A stretch of 64,000 nucleotides of DNA. Origin: Gammaproteobacteria bacterium. GTDB lineage: Bacteria; Pseudomonadota; Gammaproteobacteria; Burkholderiales; Nitrosomonadaceae. Numbering within the stretch: position 1 is the first letter of the stretch; every line of letters starts with the position of its first letter. Positions 24,659 to 32,749 of this stretch are shown here, piece after piece. The notes beneath the pieces were generated by a model. That model searched no databases. It was given only the letters and a program-made list of their open reading frames with translations, and had not been told where the DNA came from. A program made the position numbers and the translations under genes. Where the stretch lies: assembly GCA_015709635.1 (NCBI GenBank), contig CP054180.1, positions 1,364,001 through 1,428,000 of the forward strand. Direction: 5' to 3'.

Positions 24659-25888
24659 TTAGAGTGCTTGCTCAAGGTCAAACGCTTTATGAAGCACTCT
24701 GACGGCTAATTCCATGTATTTTTCATCGACGACGACCGACACCTTGATTTCAGAGGTGGCGATCATTTGGATGTTAATTCCTTCTTCCGCCAATACCCGG
24801 AACATCTTGCTGGCGATACCCGCATGTGAGCGCATACCGACACCCACTACCGATACTTTTGCGATTCTATCACCTCCGAGCACATCGCGTGCGCCTATGT
24901 GAGGTTGAATCTTTTCTCTCAGAATGTTCAATGTATTTTTAAACTCATTGCGATGAACCGTAAACGAGAAATCAGTTAAGCCGTCATGACCTACATTCTG
25001 GATAATCATGTCCACATCGATATTGGCATCGGCTACAGGACCGAGGATTTGGTAGGCAATGCCAGGATGATCGGGAACGCCCAGCACAGTAATTTTCGCT
25101 TCGTCACGATTGAATGCGATACCTGAAATAACGGCTTGTTCCATATTTTCATCTTCCTCAAAAGTAATCAAGGTGCCTTGACCTTCTTCCTCAAAGCTCG
25201 ATAAGACTCTCAACTTTACTTTGTATTTTCCGGCGAATTCAACCGATCGCAATTGCAATACCTTCGAACCCAAACTTGCCATTTCCAGCATTTCTTCAAA
25301 GGTTATCGTGTTTAATCTTCTCGCTTCAGCGACAACGCGGGGATCGGTTGTGTAAATTCCGTCAACGTCGGTATAAATCTGGCATTCATCGGCTTTCAGC
25401 GCTGCCGCTAAAGCAACACCGGTGGTATCCGACCCACCGCGGCCGAGCGTCGTGATGTTCCCTTTTTCGTCGACACCCTGAAATCCTGCGACGACGACGA
25501 CATAACCGGCATCCAGATCTGCGCGGATTTTTGCTTCATCGATGCTTAAAATTCGAGCCTTGGTATACGTGCTATCGGTCAGTATCTTGACTTGCGGTCC
25601 GGTATAGCTTTTCGCTTTGATATTCAATTCCATCAAGGCCATAGCCAATAGTGCGATGGATACTTGCTCACCGGTCGAAATCATGACATCCAATTCACGT
25701 GAGCTTGGATTTTCTTGAACTTCATGCGCCAATGCGATTAACCGGTTCGTTTCGCCGCTCATGGCTGAAACGACAACGACAATCTGATGTCCTTGCGAAT
25801 GAAATTTTGCTACTCTGCGGGCAACGTTTTTTATCCGTTCGGTACTGCCTACCGAAGTACCGCCATATTTTTGTACGTAAAAAGCCAC
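24659..25888 (-). CDS. lysC: Aspartate kinase
   Basis: A 409-residue monofunctional aspartokinase, the first step to lysine, threonine and methionine. The kinase domain starts with VQKYGGTSVGS (residues 4-14) and contains VVVVSAMSGETNRL, FQGVDEKGNITTLGRGGSDTT and YTDVDGIYTTDPR. Two regulatory ACT domains follow (about 265-409), so feedback inhibition by lysine and/or threonine is likely. It starts at GTG 25888 with MAFYVQKYGG, as in relatives. A tRNA-Ser gene follows. Confidence 0.96.
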   Translation of the reverse strand: MAFYVQKYGGTSVGSTERIKNVARRVAKFHSQGHQIVVVVSAMSGETNRLIALAHEVQENPSSRELDVMISTGEQVSIALLAMALMELNIKAKSYTGPQVKILTDSTYTKARILSIDEAKIRADLDAGYVVVVAGFQGVDEKGNITTLGRGGSDTTGVALAAALKADECQIYTDVDGIYTTDPRVVAEARRLNTITFEEMLEMASLGSKVLQLRSVEFAGKYKVKLRVLSSFEEEGQGTLITFEEDENMEQAVISGIAFNRDEAKITVLGVPDHPGIAYQILGPVADANIDVDMIIQNVGHDGLTDFSFTVHRNEFKNTLNILREKIQPHIGARDVLGGDRIAKVSVVGVGMRSHAGIASKMFRVLAEEGINIQMIATSEIKVSVVVDEKYMELAVRVLHKAFDLEQAL

Positions 25889-26285
25889 GAATGATTATCC
25901 GCTAAATTGTAGAATAGGAAAGCCGCGTAATTTTACACACTTCGTTTATAGAAAACCAGATAAGCCGTTCCAAAGAATCGTAAGCTTTTTACACACACAC
26001 TTGCCGGACAAAATCTTTCACAAGTATTTCTGCGATTTCTGAATGTAGATTGATTTTTGCTAATCCTTCCAGATGCTAAAAACTCCGGAAGGATAAATGG
26101 AATAGTTAAAAACACATGCAACTATGATTCAGGTTAGTTAGCTGGATTGCAAAGGAGAACTCGTTTCACGAGCTGATAGTACTGAAATTTACTGATCAAC
26201 TTCAGCCAATTTCAACGGGTGAGATTTTAAATGAAAACGATATTTTGCCAAGATTAATCAATCTCTTTCAGTGCGGCGAATGATT
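25889..26285. other. Gene-free gap upstream of lysC
   Basis: 397 bases between lpxK and lysC, both on the minus strand, so it should contain the lysC promoter. There is a short (AC)5 run near 25992-26001. I see no riboswitch, terminator or gene I can support. Confidence 0.4.
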
Positions 26286-27305
26286 TTATGTTGCGGATTT
26301 GCTTCTCAGTTTATTTAATAAAATGGCTTGCAATTCACTATTAATCCAAGCTTTGCTCGGTATTGCCCAGAGTCTGCCATGCGCGAACGCTTTACATTGC
26401 AATGCGCTTTCTTCCGGCATGAGGACGATATCAGTTTCCGCAAAATCAATATCTTTCTGCACGAAACGGTGATTTTCCGCATACGAATGCAGCTCAGCAT
26501 TAAGACCTGCTTTTTGCATAAGTTCGAAGAGCCATTGCGCATTATCATCGTCGGTAACGACATGGATCGACTCATTTCTAAAATCGCGAATGGTTTTATG
26601 CCTTTCCGGATCAAGCACATTGTAGGCCGTTTCATTGATCAACTTCATATTGTAAGTTTTGCCTGATCGGTTTGTATTAATGTGACGATTCTGCGCATTA
26701 TTTGTGACCATAATGCCGGTTTCTCCCGGGTCGCTCAAAGGCGCGCGTAAAGGGCCTGCAGGTAGTAACAGTCCGTTGCCGAAGCTATGCTCGCTGAAAT
26801 CGACAATAACGAACTCAATATCACGCTCCAAACGATAATATTGCAGCCCGTCATTGCTGATGATGACATTGCATTCGGGGTGTGCCTTCAGAAGCGCCTG
26901 AGCAACTGCGATTCTGTCGCTTCCGATCCAAACGGGGCATGATTCGCCGCACAAATGCGCCAATAGCATTGCTTTGCTATCGTTACTATGCGGACCGCTA
27001 CCATTCAACGTGACTGCCGCCGGTGGTCCGGAATGTTCCGCATGACCTCGTGTGATAATTCCCGGGCGATAGCCTTGCGCCTGTAGTAGATCGATCAGCC
27101 AGAGCAGCAGGGGTGTTTTGCCGCTATCGCTGACACTGAGGCTGTCGACAACAATGACAGGCACCGGTAGCCTGATGGAAGGAAAAATATCCAGCCAGTA
27201 ACATAATTTTTTTAGCAATGTGAAACAGCGGTACAAAACACTCAACGGCCACAACAGAAAGTGCAGCGGGGTAATGCGGTGCCAATAAAGCTCTGATAGT
27301 TTCAT
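26286..27305 (-). CDS. lpxK: Tetraacyldisaccharide 4'-kinase LpxK, atypical
   Basis: A 339-residue protein of LpxK size and layout. LpxK phosphorylates the lipid A precursor at the 4' position at the inner membrane. The N-terminal membrane-associated helix (about 12-35), IRLPVPVIVV leading to a P-loop (57-65), the LERDIEFVIVDFS and FGNGLLLPAGPLRAPL segments (about 160-190) and the YAENHRF His near 280 all match. Several normally strict positions differ. The P-loop reads SVSDSGKTP where the family has a Gly-Gly pair, SRGYGG is replaced by TRGHAEHS, GDEP by NDSK and DDGLQH by NDGLQY. It may be a divergent paralogue. msbA and kdsB are not adjacent. Confidence 0.75.
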   Translation of the reverse strand: MKLSELYWHRITPLHFLLWPLSVLYRCFTLLKKLCYWLDIFPSIRLPVPVIVVDSLSVSDSGKTPLLLWLIDLLQAQGYRPGIITRGHAEHSGPPAAVTLNGSGPHSNDSKAMLLAHLCGESCPVWIGSDRIAVAQALLKAHPECNVIISNDGLQYYRLERDIEFVIVDFSEHSFGNGLLLPAGPLRAPLSDPGETGIMVTNNAQNRHINTNRSGKTYNMKLINETAYNVLDPERHKTIRDFRNESIHVVTDDDNAQWLFELMQKAGLNAELHSYAENHRFVQKDIDFAETDIVLMPEESALQCKAFAHGRLWAIPSKAWINSELQAILLNKLRSKSAT

Positions 27306-27507
27306 ATTTTGCTTCTAGCGGGATTTCGATTGGTAGAAATAGTACATGCGATTACAATTGCTATCCAGATGTAGCCGAGTGAATGAAATTTATACATGAT
27401 CTTCTTATGATTTGTGTGAATATCCGGCATAATCGTTTTCTTTTTGATTCAGCCTCCCGTCTTTATAAATGTAGCCGCATTCTTAATTGGAAAAGAGCAA
27501 AAGAATC

Positions 27508-28416
27508 ATGAAAATATCTGTAAATCGATTGCTTGTTCCTACGCTATCGGGTGATGGAAAGCCTAAAAAGCCGCACCATATTGCATATACCGATTGGGGA
27601 GATGCGAAAAATCCGCATGTGGTTATTTGCGTGCACGGATTGACGCGTAATTGCCGCGATTTCGATTATCTCGCACAAGCGCTGCAAGCGGACTGCCGGG
27701 TGATTTGCGTTGATGTCGTCGGGCGCGGCCAAAGCGATTGGCTCGAGCATGCGCATGACTATGATTACTATCCGCTCTATCTATCCGATGCGATATCGCT
27801 GGTGACGCATATCCAATCTCACTATCAAGAGAAAATCACCCTGGACTGGGTCGGCATTTCCATGGGCGGATTGATCGGCATGATCCTGGCGATACAACCG
27901 AATCAGCCGGTAACCATCAATAAACTGATTTTGAGCGATATCGGCCCATTGATACCCGCCGTTGCGTTGCGCAGGATCGCCGATTATGTCGGCAAGGATC
28001 CACGTTTTGGCAGTTTCGAAGAATTTAAGCAGTATATGAAAGCGATTTCTGTATCATTCGGACCATTGTCCGAAGCGCAATGGAATCATATGGCGATTCA
28101 TACTGTGCGCGAATACCCGGATGGTACTTACGGTTTCCGCTACGACCCGAGGATTGCCGTCAGCTTCAAAGAACATGAGATCACCGATATCGATTTGTGG
28201 GCGCAGTGGGATCAGCTCGCTACGCCAACATTGGTTCTGCGCGGTGTGGAATCGGATATTCTGTCGGTGGAAACAGCAGCGCAAATGCAGCTGCGCGGCG
28301 CAAAAGCCAAAATTGTCGAATTGTCCGGTATCGGCCATGCGCCGATGTTAATGGATGACCATCAAATAAAAATCGTGCGGGATTTTATCTTGGATAAGCG
28401 CAACAATTTATCTTGA
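27508..28416 (+). CDS. Alpha/beta hydrolase
   Basis: About 302 residues from ATG 27508. A cytoplasmic alpha/beta-hydrolase-fold enzyme: oxyanion region VHGLTRNCRDF (about 45-55), nucleophile elbow GISMGG (Ser about 116), a cap segment, an acid in RGVESDIL, and the catalytic His in GIGHAPML (about 281). No signal peptide is seen. The substrate is unknown; many relatives are annotated only as hydrolases. It lies divergent from lpxK and 387 bases upstream of the sulfur-carrier operon. Confidence 0.85.
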   Translation: MKISVNRLLVPTLSGDGKPKKPHHIAYTDWGDAKNPHVVICVHGLTRNCRDFDYLAQALQADCRVICVDVVGRGQSDWLEHAHDYDYYPLYLSDAISLVTHIQSHYQEKITLDWVGISMGGLIGMILAIQPNQPVTINKLILSDIGPLIPAVALRRIADYVGKDPRFGSFEEFKQYMKAISVSFGPLSEAQWNHMAIHTVREYPDGTYGFRYDPRIAVSFKEHEITDIDLWAQWDQLATPTLVLRGVESDILSVETAAQMQLRGAKAKIVELSGIGHAPMLMDDHQIKIVRDFILDKRNNLS

Positions 28417-28802
28417 ACGATCCGCTATGCACCTGCATTCACATTCAGTTTTTTTCAACACGCGACGCATAGCACTAATTTTTTCCCCCTCGTTTTTCTC
28501 TTTATCAGCTTCTGATCAGTAAGCAATAAGCTTCTATTTATCAGAAACAAATTCTGTTTCTCCGCTGCATCGATTCCGTCAGGCAGCAAACAAATCAAGC
28601 CTGTGACAAATTGCCGCGCGGCATTTTGTCACATTCCCAACGGCGTTTGTTTAATTTAAATTCCGCGAAAACTGATTGCCGCGAATGCTTCCGAAACGAT
28701 CGGTGCGCGAATAAAAAACGCCAATCGCTCTCTTTCGAATACCGCCGGCGTACGGTCAATCGGAATAAATAAATCCACATGAAATGAAAACAGGGAGTTT
28801 GT
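28417..28802. other. Long leader region upstream of sulfur-carrier operon
   Basis: 386 bases without a gene. It contains a hairpin-forming AGAAACA..TGTTTCT (about 28542-28560) and a large palindrome at 28602-28633 listed separately. No known riboswitch is recognised. The region should contain the promoter of the operon starting at 28803. Confidence 0.5.
28602..28633. promoter_or_regulatory. 32-bp near-perfect palindrome
   Basis: TGTGACAAATTGCCGC (28602-28617) faces GCGGCATTTTGTCACA (28618-28633), with one mismatched position in 16. It lies about 170 bases before the first gene of the sulfur-carrier operon. An operator for a dimeric regulator is likely; an RNA hairpin is also possible. It does not have the spacing of a CRP site. 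Confidence 0.6.
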
Positions 28803-29975
28803 ATGCGTTTACCACCGTTAGTTAATCCTGTAGAAGAGCTGAGCAACGATGAGATTTTCCGCTACAGCCGTCATTTGCTGATTCCCGAAGTCGGTTTGGA
28901 AGGCCAACGCCGGCTCAAAAGCAGTAAAGTTCTGGTGATCGGTGCCGGCGGATTGGGGTCTCCGGTATTGCTGTATCTCGCCGCGGCCGGTGTCGGCACG
29001 TTAGGCATCATCGATTTCGATGTGGTCGACGAATCCAATCTGCAACGGCAAATCATTCATGGCCAATCCGATATCGGCCGCCCGAAACCGGAAAGCGCGC
29101 GCGATGCGATCAATGAATTAAATCCTTACGTCAAAGTCCGGCTTCACAGGGAACGGCTTGAAGCTATCAATGCGCAAACCATCATCGCTGCCTATGATTT
29201 GATTATCGACGGCACGGACAATTTCGCCACGCGCTATTTGGTGAATGATGCCTGTGTGCTGGCAGGGAAACCGTATGTGTGGGGATCTATTTTCCGTTTC
29301 GAAGGCCAGGTTTCCGTGTTTTGGGAAAATGCACCTGGCGGGAAAGGATTGAATTACCGCGACTTATATCCCGAACCGCCGCCGGCAGAAATGGCACCAT
29401 CGTGTGCCGAAGGTGGTGTCCTGGGGATTCTGTGCGCTTCCATCGGCGCGATGATGGTGACCGAGGCGATTAAGCTCATCACCGGTATCGGTGAAACCAT
29501 GCTGGGACGCCTGGCTGTTTACGATGCACTGGATATGAGCTACCGCTTTATTCCGTTACGCCGCGCGCCGGGCAGAACTTTGATCGACGGGTTGATCGAT
29601 TATCAACAATTTTGCAATGCCAGCCGCCCGGCAACTGGGAATTCCCATGCGATACCGGTGATCAGCGCGCGCGAACTGAAAGAAATTAAAGAGAACGGCA
29701 TGAATGTTCAGCTCATCGATGTGCGCGGCATCGAAGAATGGAATATCGTGCATATCGAAGGTGCCAAGCTTATCCCCAAAAACCAAATGATGTCGCAAGA
29801 AGTGTTGGCGGCGATGAATAAAGAAGACTTCATTGTGCTGCACTGCAAAATGGGCATGCGTTCCCGCGATGTGTTGCTTGAAATGCAAAAACACGGCTTC
29901 ACCAACGTCAAAAGCTTGGACGGCGGCATTCTGGCGTGGATAAAGGAAGTCGATCAATCGCTGCCGACCTACTAG
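28803..29975 (+). CDS. MoeB/ThiF-type adenylyltransferase fused to rhodanese
   Basis: A 390-residue E1-like sulfurtransferase. The N-terminal ThiF/MoeB domain (about 13-265) has the ATP-binding VLVIGAGGLGSP (43-54), the acidic IIDFDVVDESNLQRQ, DGTDNFATRYLVND, and the Cys region PSCAEGG (C201). The C-terminal rhodanese domain (about 283-388) has the active-site loop HCKMGMRS with C348. No paired CxxC zinc motifs are visible. Such proteins (MoeZ, MOCS3, QbsC type) adenylate the C-terminal glycine of a ubiquitin-like carrier and turn it into a thiocarboxylate. The cognate carrier is encoded two genes downstream. Confidence 0.93.
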   Translation: MRLPPLVNPVEELSNDEIFRYSRHLLIPEVGLEGQRRLKSSKVLVIGAGGLGSPVLLYLAAAGVGTLGIIDFDVVDESNLQRQIIHGQSDIGRPKPESARDAINELNPYVKVRLHRERLEAINAQTIIAAYDLIIDGTDNFATRYLVNDACVLAGKPYVWGSIFRFEGQVSVFWENAPGGKGLNYRDLYPEPPPAEMAPSCAEGGVLGILCASIGAMMVTEAIKLITGIGETMLGRLAVYDALDMSYRFIPLRRAPGRTLIDGLIDYQQFCNASRPATGNSHAIPVISARELKEIKENGMNVQLIDVRGIEEWNIVHIEGAKLIPKNQMMSQEVLAAMNKEDFIVLHCKMGMRSRDVLLEMQKHGFTNVKSLDGGILAWIKEVDQSLPTY

Positions 29976-30036
29976 ATTCTTCATCAGCAATAACTCATAA
30001 CAATCAATCGATTTTAAATAGCCAGGAGACAAAATC

Positions 30037-30480
30037 ATGCTGACAATCCATTCCAAGTTGATCGCTGCCATGATCACGCAAGCATTAACCGATCATCCGA
30101 TTGAAACCTGCGGCATTATCGCAGGCCCTACCGGATCGAATTTGCCGCTGCGCTTGATTCCGATGCGCAATGCTGCGCAAGCGGAGAATTTTTTTATGTT
30201 CGATCCGCAACAGCAACTGCAAGTTTGGAAAGAAATGAGCGCGCGCCACGAAGAGCCGATCGTCATTTATCACTCGCACACCAATAGCCAAGCATATCCC
30301 AGCCGCAGTGATGTGGAATTGGCGACAGAGCCGCAAGCGCATTACGTCATCATCCCCACCTACCACCTGTATAACGAAGAAGTTCGCAGTTTCCGCATTG
30401 TTGATCAGATGGTTATTGAAGAAAGAGTGCGCATCGTCCAGCAATACCAACCCGAACTCGAATTGCAAATGGTGGCTTGA
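30037..30480 (+). CDS. JAMM/Mov34 metalloprotease (carrier-processing type)
   Basis: A 147-residue single-domain JAB1/MPN+ zinc peptidase. All metal and catalytic positions are visible: Glu23 (HPIETCGIIAG) and the HSH-x7-S-x2-D motif with His79, His81, Ser89 and Asp92 (YHSHTNSQAYPSRSD). The closest functional classes are Mec of mycobacteria, which releases cysteine from CysO, and QbsD, which trims extra residues from the QbsE carrier. It sits between the E1-like enzyme and a carrier ending Gly-Gly-Cys, so C-terminal trimming of that carrier is the likely job. AGGAG precedes the ATG. Confidence 0.9.
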   Translation: MLTIHSKLIAAMITQALTDHPIETCGIIAGPTGSNLPLRLIPMRNAAQAENFFMFDPQQQLQVWKEMSARHEEPIVIYHSHTNSQAYPSRSDVELATEPQAHYVIIPTYHLYNEEVRSFRIVDQMVIEERVRIVQQYQPELELQMVA

Positions 30481-30549
30481 CGGTTGAGTAATTTCACCAA
30501 GCAATCTTATTTTTTTATCGTAAAAATTTTTCATAGAAGGTTTATTCGT

Positions 30550-30825
30550 ATGTCCATCACAGTCATCATTCCAACCATATTGAGGCCGCTCACGAATGAG
30601 CAAAAACGCATCGACATGGAAGGCGCCAAAGTCTCAGAAATCATCGATCATATGGAACAGCAATACCCGGGAATCAAGGAAAAACTCGTTACCGGCGAGA
30701 GCGCCCACCGCTTCATCAATATCTACGTCAACGATAACGACATCCGTTTTCAGGATGGTCTGGCAACTAGCTTATGTGATGGCGATATATTAACGATTTT
30801 GCCTGCCGTGGCGGGAGGTTGTTAA
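30550..30825 (+). CDS. MoaD/ThiS-family sulfur carrier ending in Gly-Gly-Cys
   Basis: A 91-residue beta-grasp carrier of the CysO/QbsE/MoaD type: N-terminal strand ITVIIPTILRPLT, central helix SEIIDHMEQQYPG, RFINIYVNDNDIR, and the terminal DGDILTILPAVAGGC. Gly89-Gly90 is the usual thiocarboxylate site, but an extra Cys91 follows. Carriers with additional C-terminal residues must be trimmed before activation, which explains the adjacent JAMM protease. The start is placed at ATG 30550 with AGAAGG upstream. It is more like CysO than MoaD of the molybdopterin pathway, and no other molybdopterin genes are near. Confidence 0.9.
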   Translation: MSITVIIPTILRPLTNEQKRIDMEGAKVSEIIDHMEQQYPGIKEKLVTGESAHRFINIYVNDNDIRFQDGLATSLCDGDILTILPAVAGGC

Positions 30826-30862
30826 GCAGAATCAATGTTGCTGTCCGTACCGTACGATAGTC

Positions 30863-32749
30863 ATGAATAAATCATTAAACGATTGCGCAATTGCAGGGGC
30901 TTTTCAAAATGCCGCCGCACCTTTCGCCGCAATGGCATTCTCATTGTTTTATCAATCCAGTACGTTAGGATTGAAGATTGCCAGCAGTGGCGATCAAGCA
31001 GCCGATGGGATGTTTTCCTTTGCGTTCAAAACCCCGCATACAGCGCCGGTTAATTGTGTGGTAACCGGCTGGGGTGATTGCGATCACGCAGAAATGGCCA
31101 CTGAAAACATGATTCAGGCCGTGTGCGGTTTGATGTCGGTGCATGGGCGATCGAGCGGACAAATCCAGCCGCTCGGATTGCCTTACGTTTCAACTGTAAC
31201 GGCTGCATTGGCATTACAAGGCGGTATTGCCGCCGCACTCGGTCAGTTGCGCGGTGTTGCGTTATCGCACAGCCATGTCTCCATGTCGGCTGCGGCTTTA
31301 CTCAGTGCTTCACAATATATTGCCGATGCGACCGTCGCTACTCCAGCGGAAAATTTGCCGCCGGTTGCGGCAAATCACTTCACGTCACCGCCTTTCGTAT
31401 CGGCCGATGGCGTCGTTTTTGAACTCGAAACACTACATGCGGATCCTTGGTTACGGTTCTGGATGCCATTGGGTATCAGCGCCGCCTTGGCAGGGAAGGG
31501 CTGGACAGCTTTCTTGTTGCGTTACGCCAAAGCCGCCGCGCCGATTCCGGACGAACTCGTCAGTGTGCTGGCGAAATTAACTTATTTGCAGATTTCGGAA
31601 TTATGCGCGGATAGCGGCATGTCAATATGCCGCGTGCGTGCCATCGCGGAAAGGGTTGATGACGAGCAGTTCAAATCGGAATGGCTGAAAGGTCCGTGGA
31701 CATTCGATTTTGCCGCATCTTGCCAAGATATGCCGTTAAAACCGGCCAGCGATTCACTGCCGCTGAGTGGACTCACCGTGATCGAATCCTGCCGCCGCAT
31801 CCAAGGCCCCTTGGCCGGGCATTTGCTGGCATTGCTGGGAGCTGACGTTATTCGCATCGAGCCGCCGGGCGGTGATCCGCTGCGCGGCATGCCGCCGGTA
31901 GCGCAAGGTTGTTCGGTGCGATTTGATGCGTTGAACCGGTTTAAAACCGTGCGCGAAATCGATATCAAATCCTCCGCCGGACAGGAAGAAATCACCGAAC
32001 TGGCAAGGCATGCCGATGTGTTCTTGCACAATTGGGCGCCTGGCAAAGCGGCGCAATTGAATCTGGATTATAGCAACCTGATTCGTGTGAATCCGGCGCT
32101 GGTTTACGCCTATGCAGCCGGTTGGGCAACAGACGGAGGTGCCCATGTGCAATCGCCCGCGATGCCGGGAACCGATTTCATGGTGCAAGCCTATTCCGGT
32201 GTGGCGCAGAAAATCTCCCAGGCTTGCGGTACGCAGGGTGGAACGCTGTTTACCATCCTGGATGTGCTGGGTGGCGTCATCGCAGCGCAAGGTATTACCG
32301 CCGCCTTGCTCAATCGTCAGTTGAGCCGCGCCGGTGCGCGAGTGACTTCCTCGCTGTTGAGTGCGGCGGCGGTGCTATGCAGCGATGATTTTCAAAACCA
32401 GCACCGCTTCTTCGACATCGCAACAGCTGCCAAAAGCTTACTGAATCAAGTTTTTGAGACGAAGCAAGGAAAAATCGCGATTGACTGCTATGACAACGGC
32501 GCCGTGCAACGCTTGATCGATGCACTGGGTCTGGCAACGCATCCTGAGCAGGAAAATTTTCAGCAACGGTTGAGTGAAATACTGCAAAGTAAAACAGCGG
32601 CCGAATGGATTGGCATTTTGCTGCAAGCCGATGTTCCAGCCGCGATCGTGGTCGAAAATCTCAATAACCTGCACAGCGACTCACGCTTGCAACCGCACTT
32701 GGAATTAGGGTCGTATACCAAAGTTACTTCACCTTGGAGTTTTCAATGA
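30863..32749 (+). CDS. Tandem type III (CaiB/BaiF) CoA-transferase-like protein
   Basis: A 628-residue protein with two related halves. The C-terminal half (about 297-610) is a typical class III CoA-transferase: LPLSGLTVIESCRRIQGPLAG, LLGADVIRIEPPGGDPLRG, LHNWAPGKAAQL, and PGTDFMVQAYSG, which contains the expected catalytic Asp. The N-terminal half (about 25-200) resembles the same fold's central part but is shorter; the equivalent motif reads MATENMIQAVCG, with Glu in place of Asp. The enzyme should move CoA between carboxylic acids or act as an acyl-CoA carrier step. Its stop overlaps the next gene's start (ATGA), which places it firmly in the operon. Confidence 0.85.
   Translation: MNKSLNDCAIAGAFQNAAAPFAAMAFSLFYQSSTLGLKIASSGDQAADGMFSFAFKTPHTAPVNCVVTGWGDCDHAEMATENMIQAVCGLMSVHGRSSGQIQPLGLPYVSTVTAALALQGGIAAALGQLRGVALSHSHVSMSAAALLSASQYIADATVATPAENLPPVAANHFTSPPFVSADGVVFELETLHADPWLRFWMPLGISAALAGKGWTAFLLRYAKAAAPIPDELVSVLAKLTYLQISELCADSGMSICRVRAIAERVDDEQFKSEWLKGPWTFDFAASCQDMPLKPASDSLPLSGLTVIESCRRIQGPLAGHLLALLGADVIRIEPPGGDPLRGMPPVAQGCSVRFDALNRFKTVREIDIKSSAGQEEITELARHADVFLHNWAPGKAAQLNLDYSNLIRVNPALVYAYAAGWATDGGAHVQSPAMPGTDFMVQAYSGVAQKISQACGTQGGTLFTILDVLGGVIAAQGITAALLNRQLSRAGARVTSSLLSAAAVLCSDDFQNQHRFFDIATAAKSLLNQVFETKQGKIAIDCYDNGAVQRLIDALGLATHPEQENFQQRLSEILQSKTAAEWIGILLQADVPAAIVVENLNNLHSDSRLQPHLELGSYTKVTSPWSFQ

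Noticed and set aside
29556..30603. Antisense open frames across the sulfur-carrier operon (173 and 172 codons)
   Set aside because: They mirror the sense genes, cross gene boundaries and show no family resemblance.
28803..30825. MoeB/JAMM/MoaD-like genes considered as molybdopterin biosynthesis
   Set aside because: The carrier has an extra C-terminal Cys, is paired with a JAMM protease, and no moaA, moaC or moaE is nearby; the sulfur-carrier interpretation fits better.
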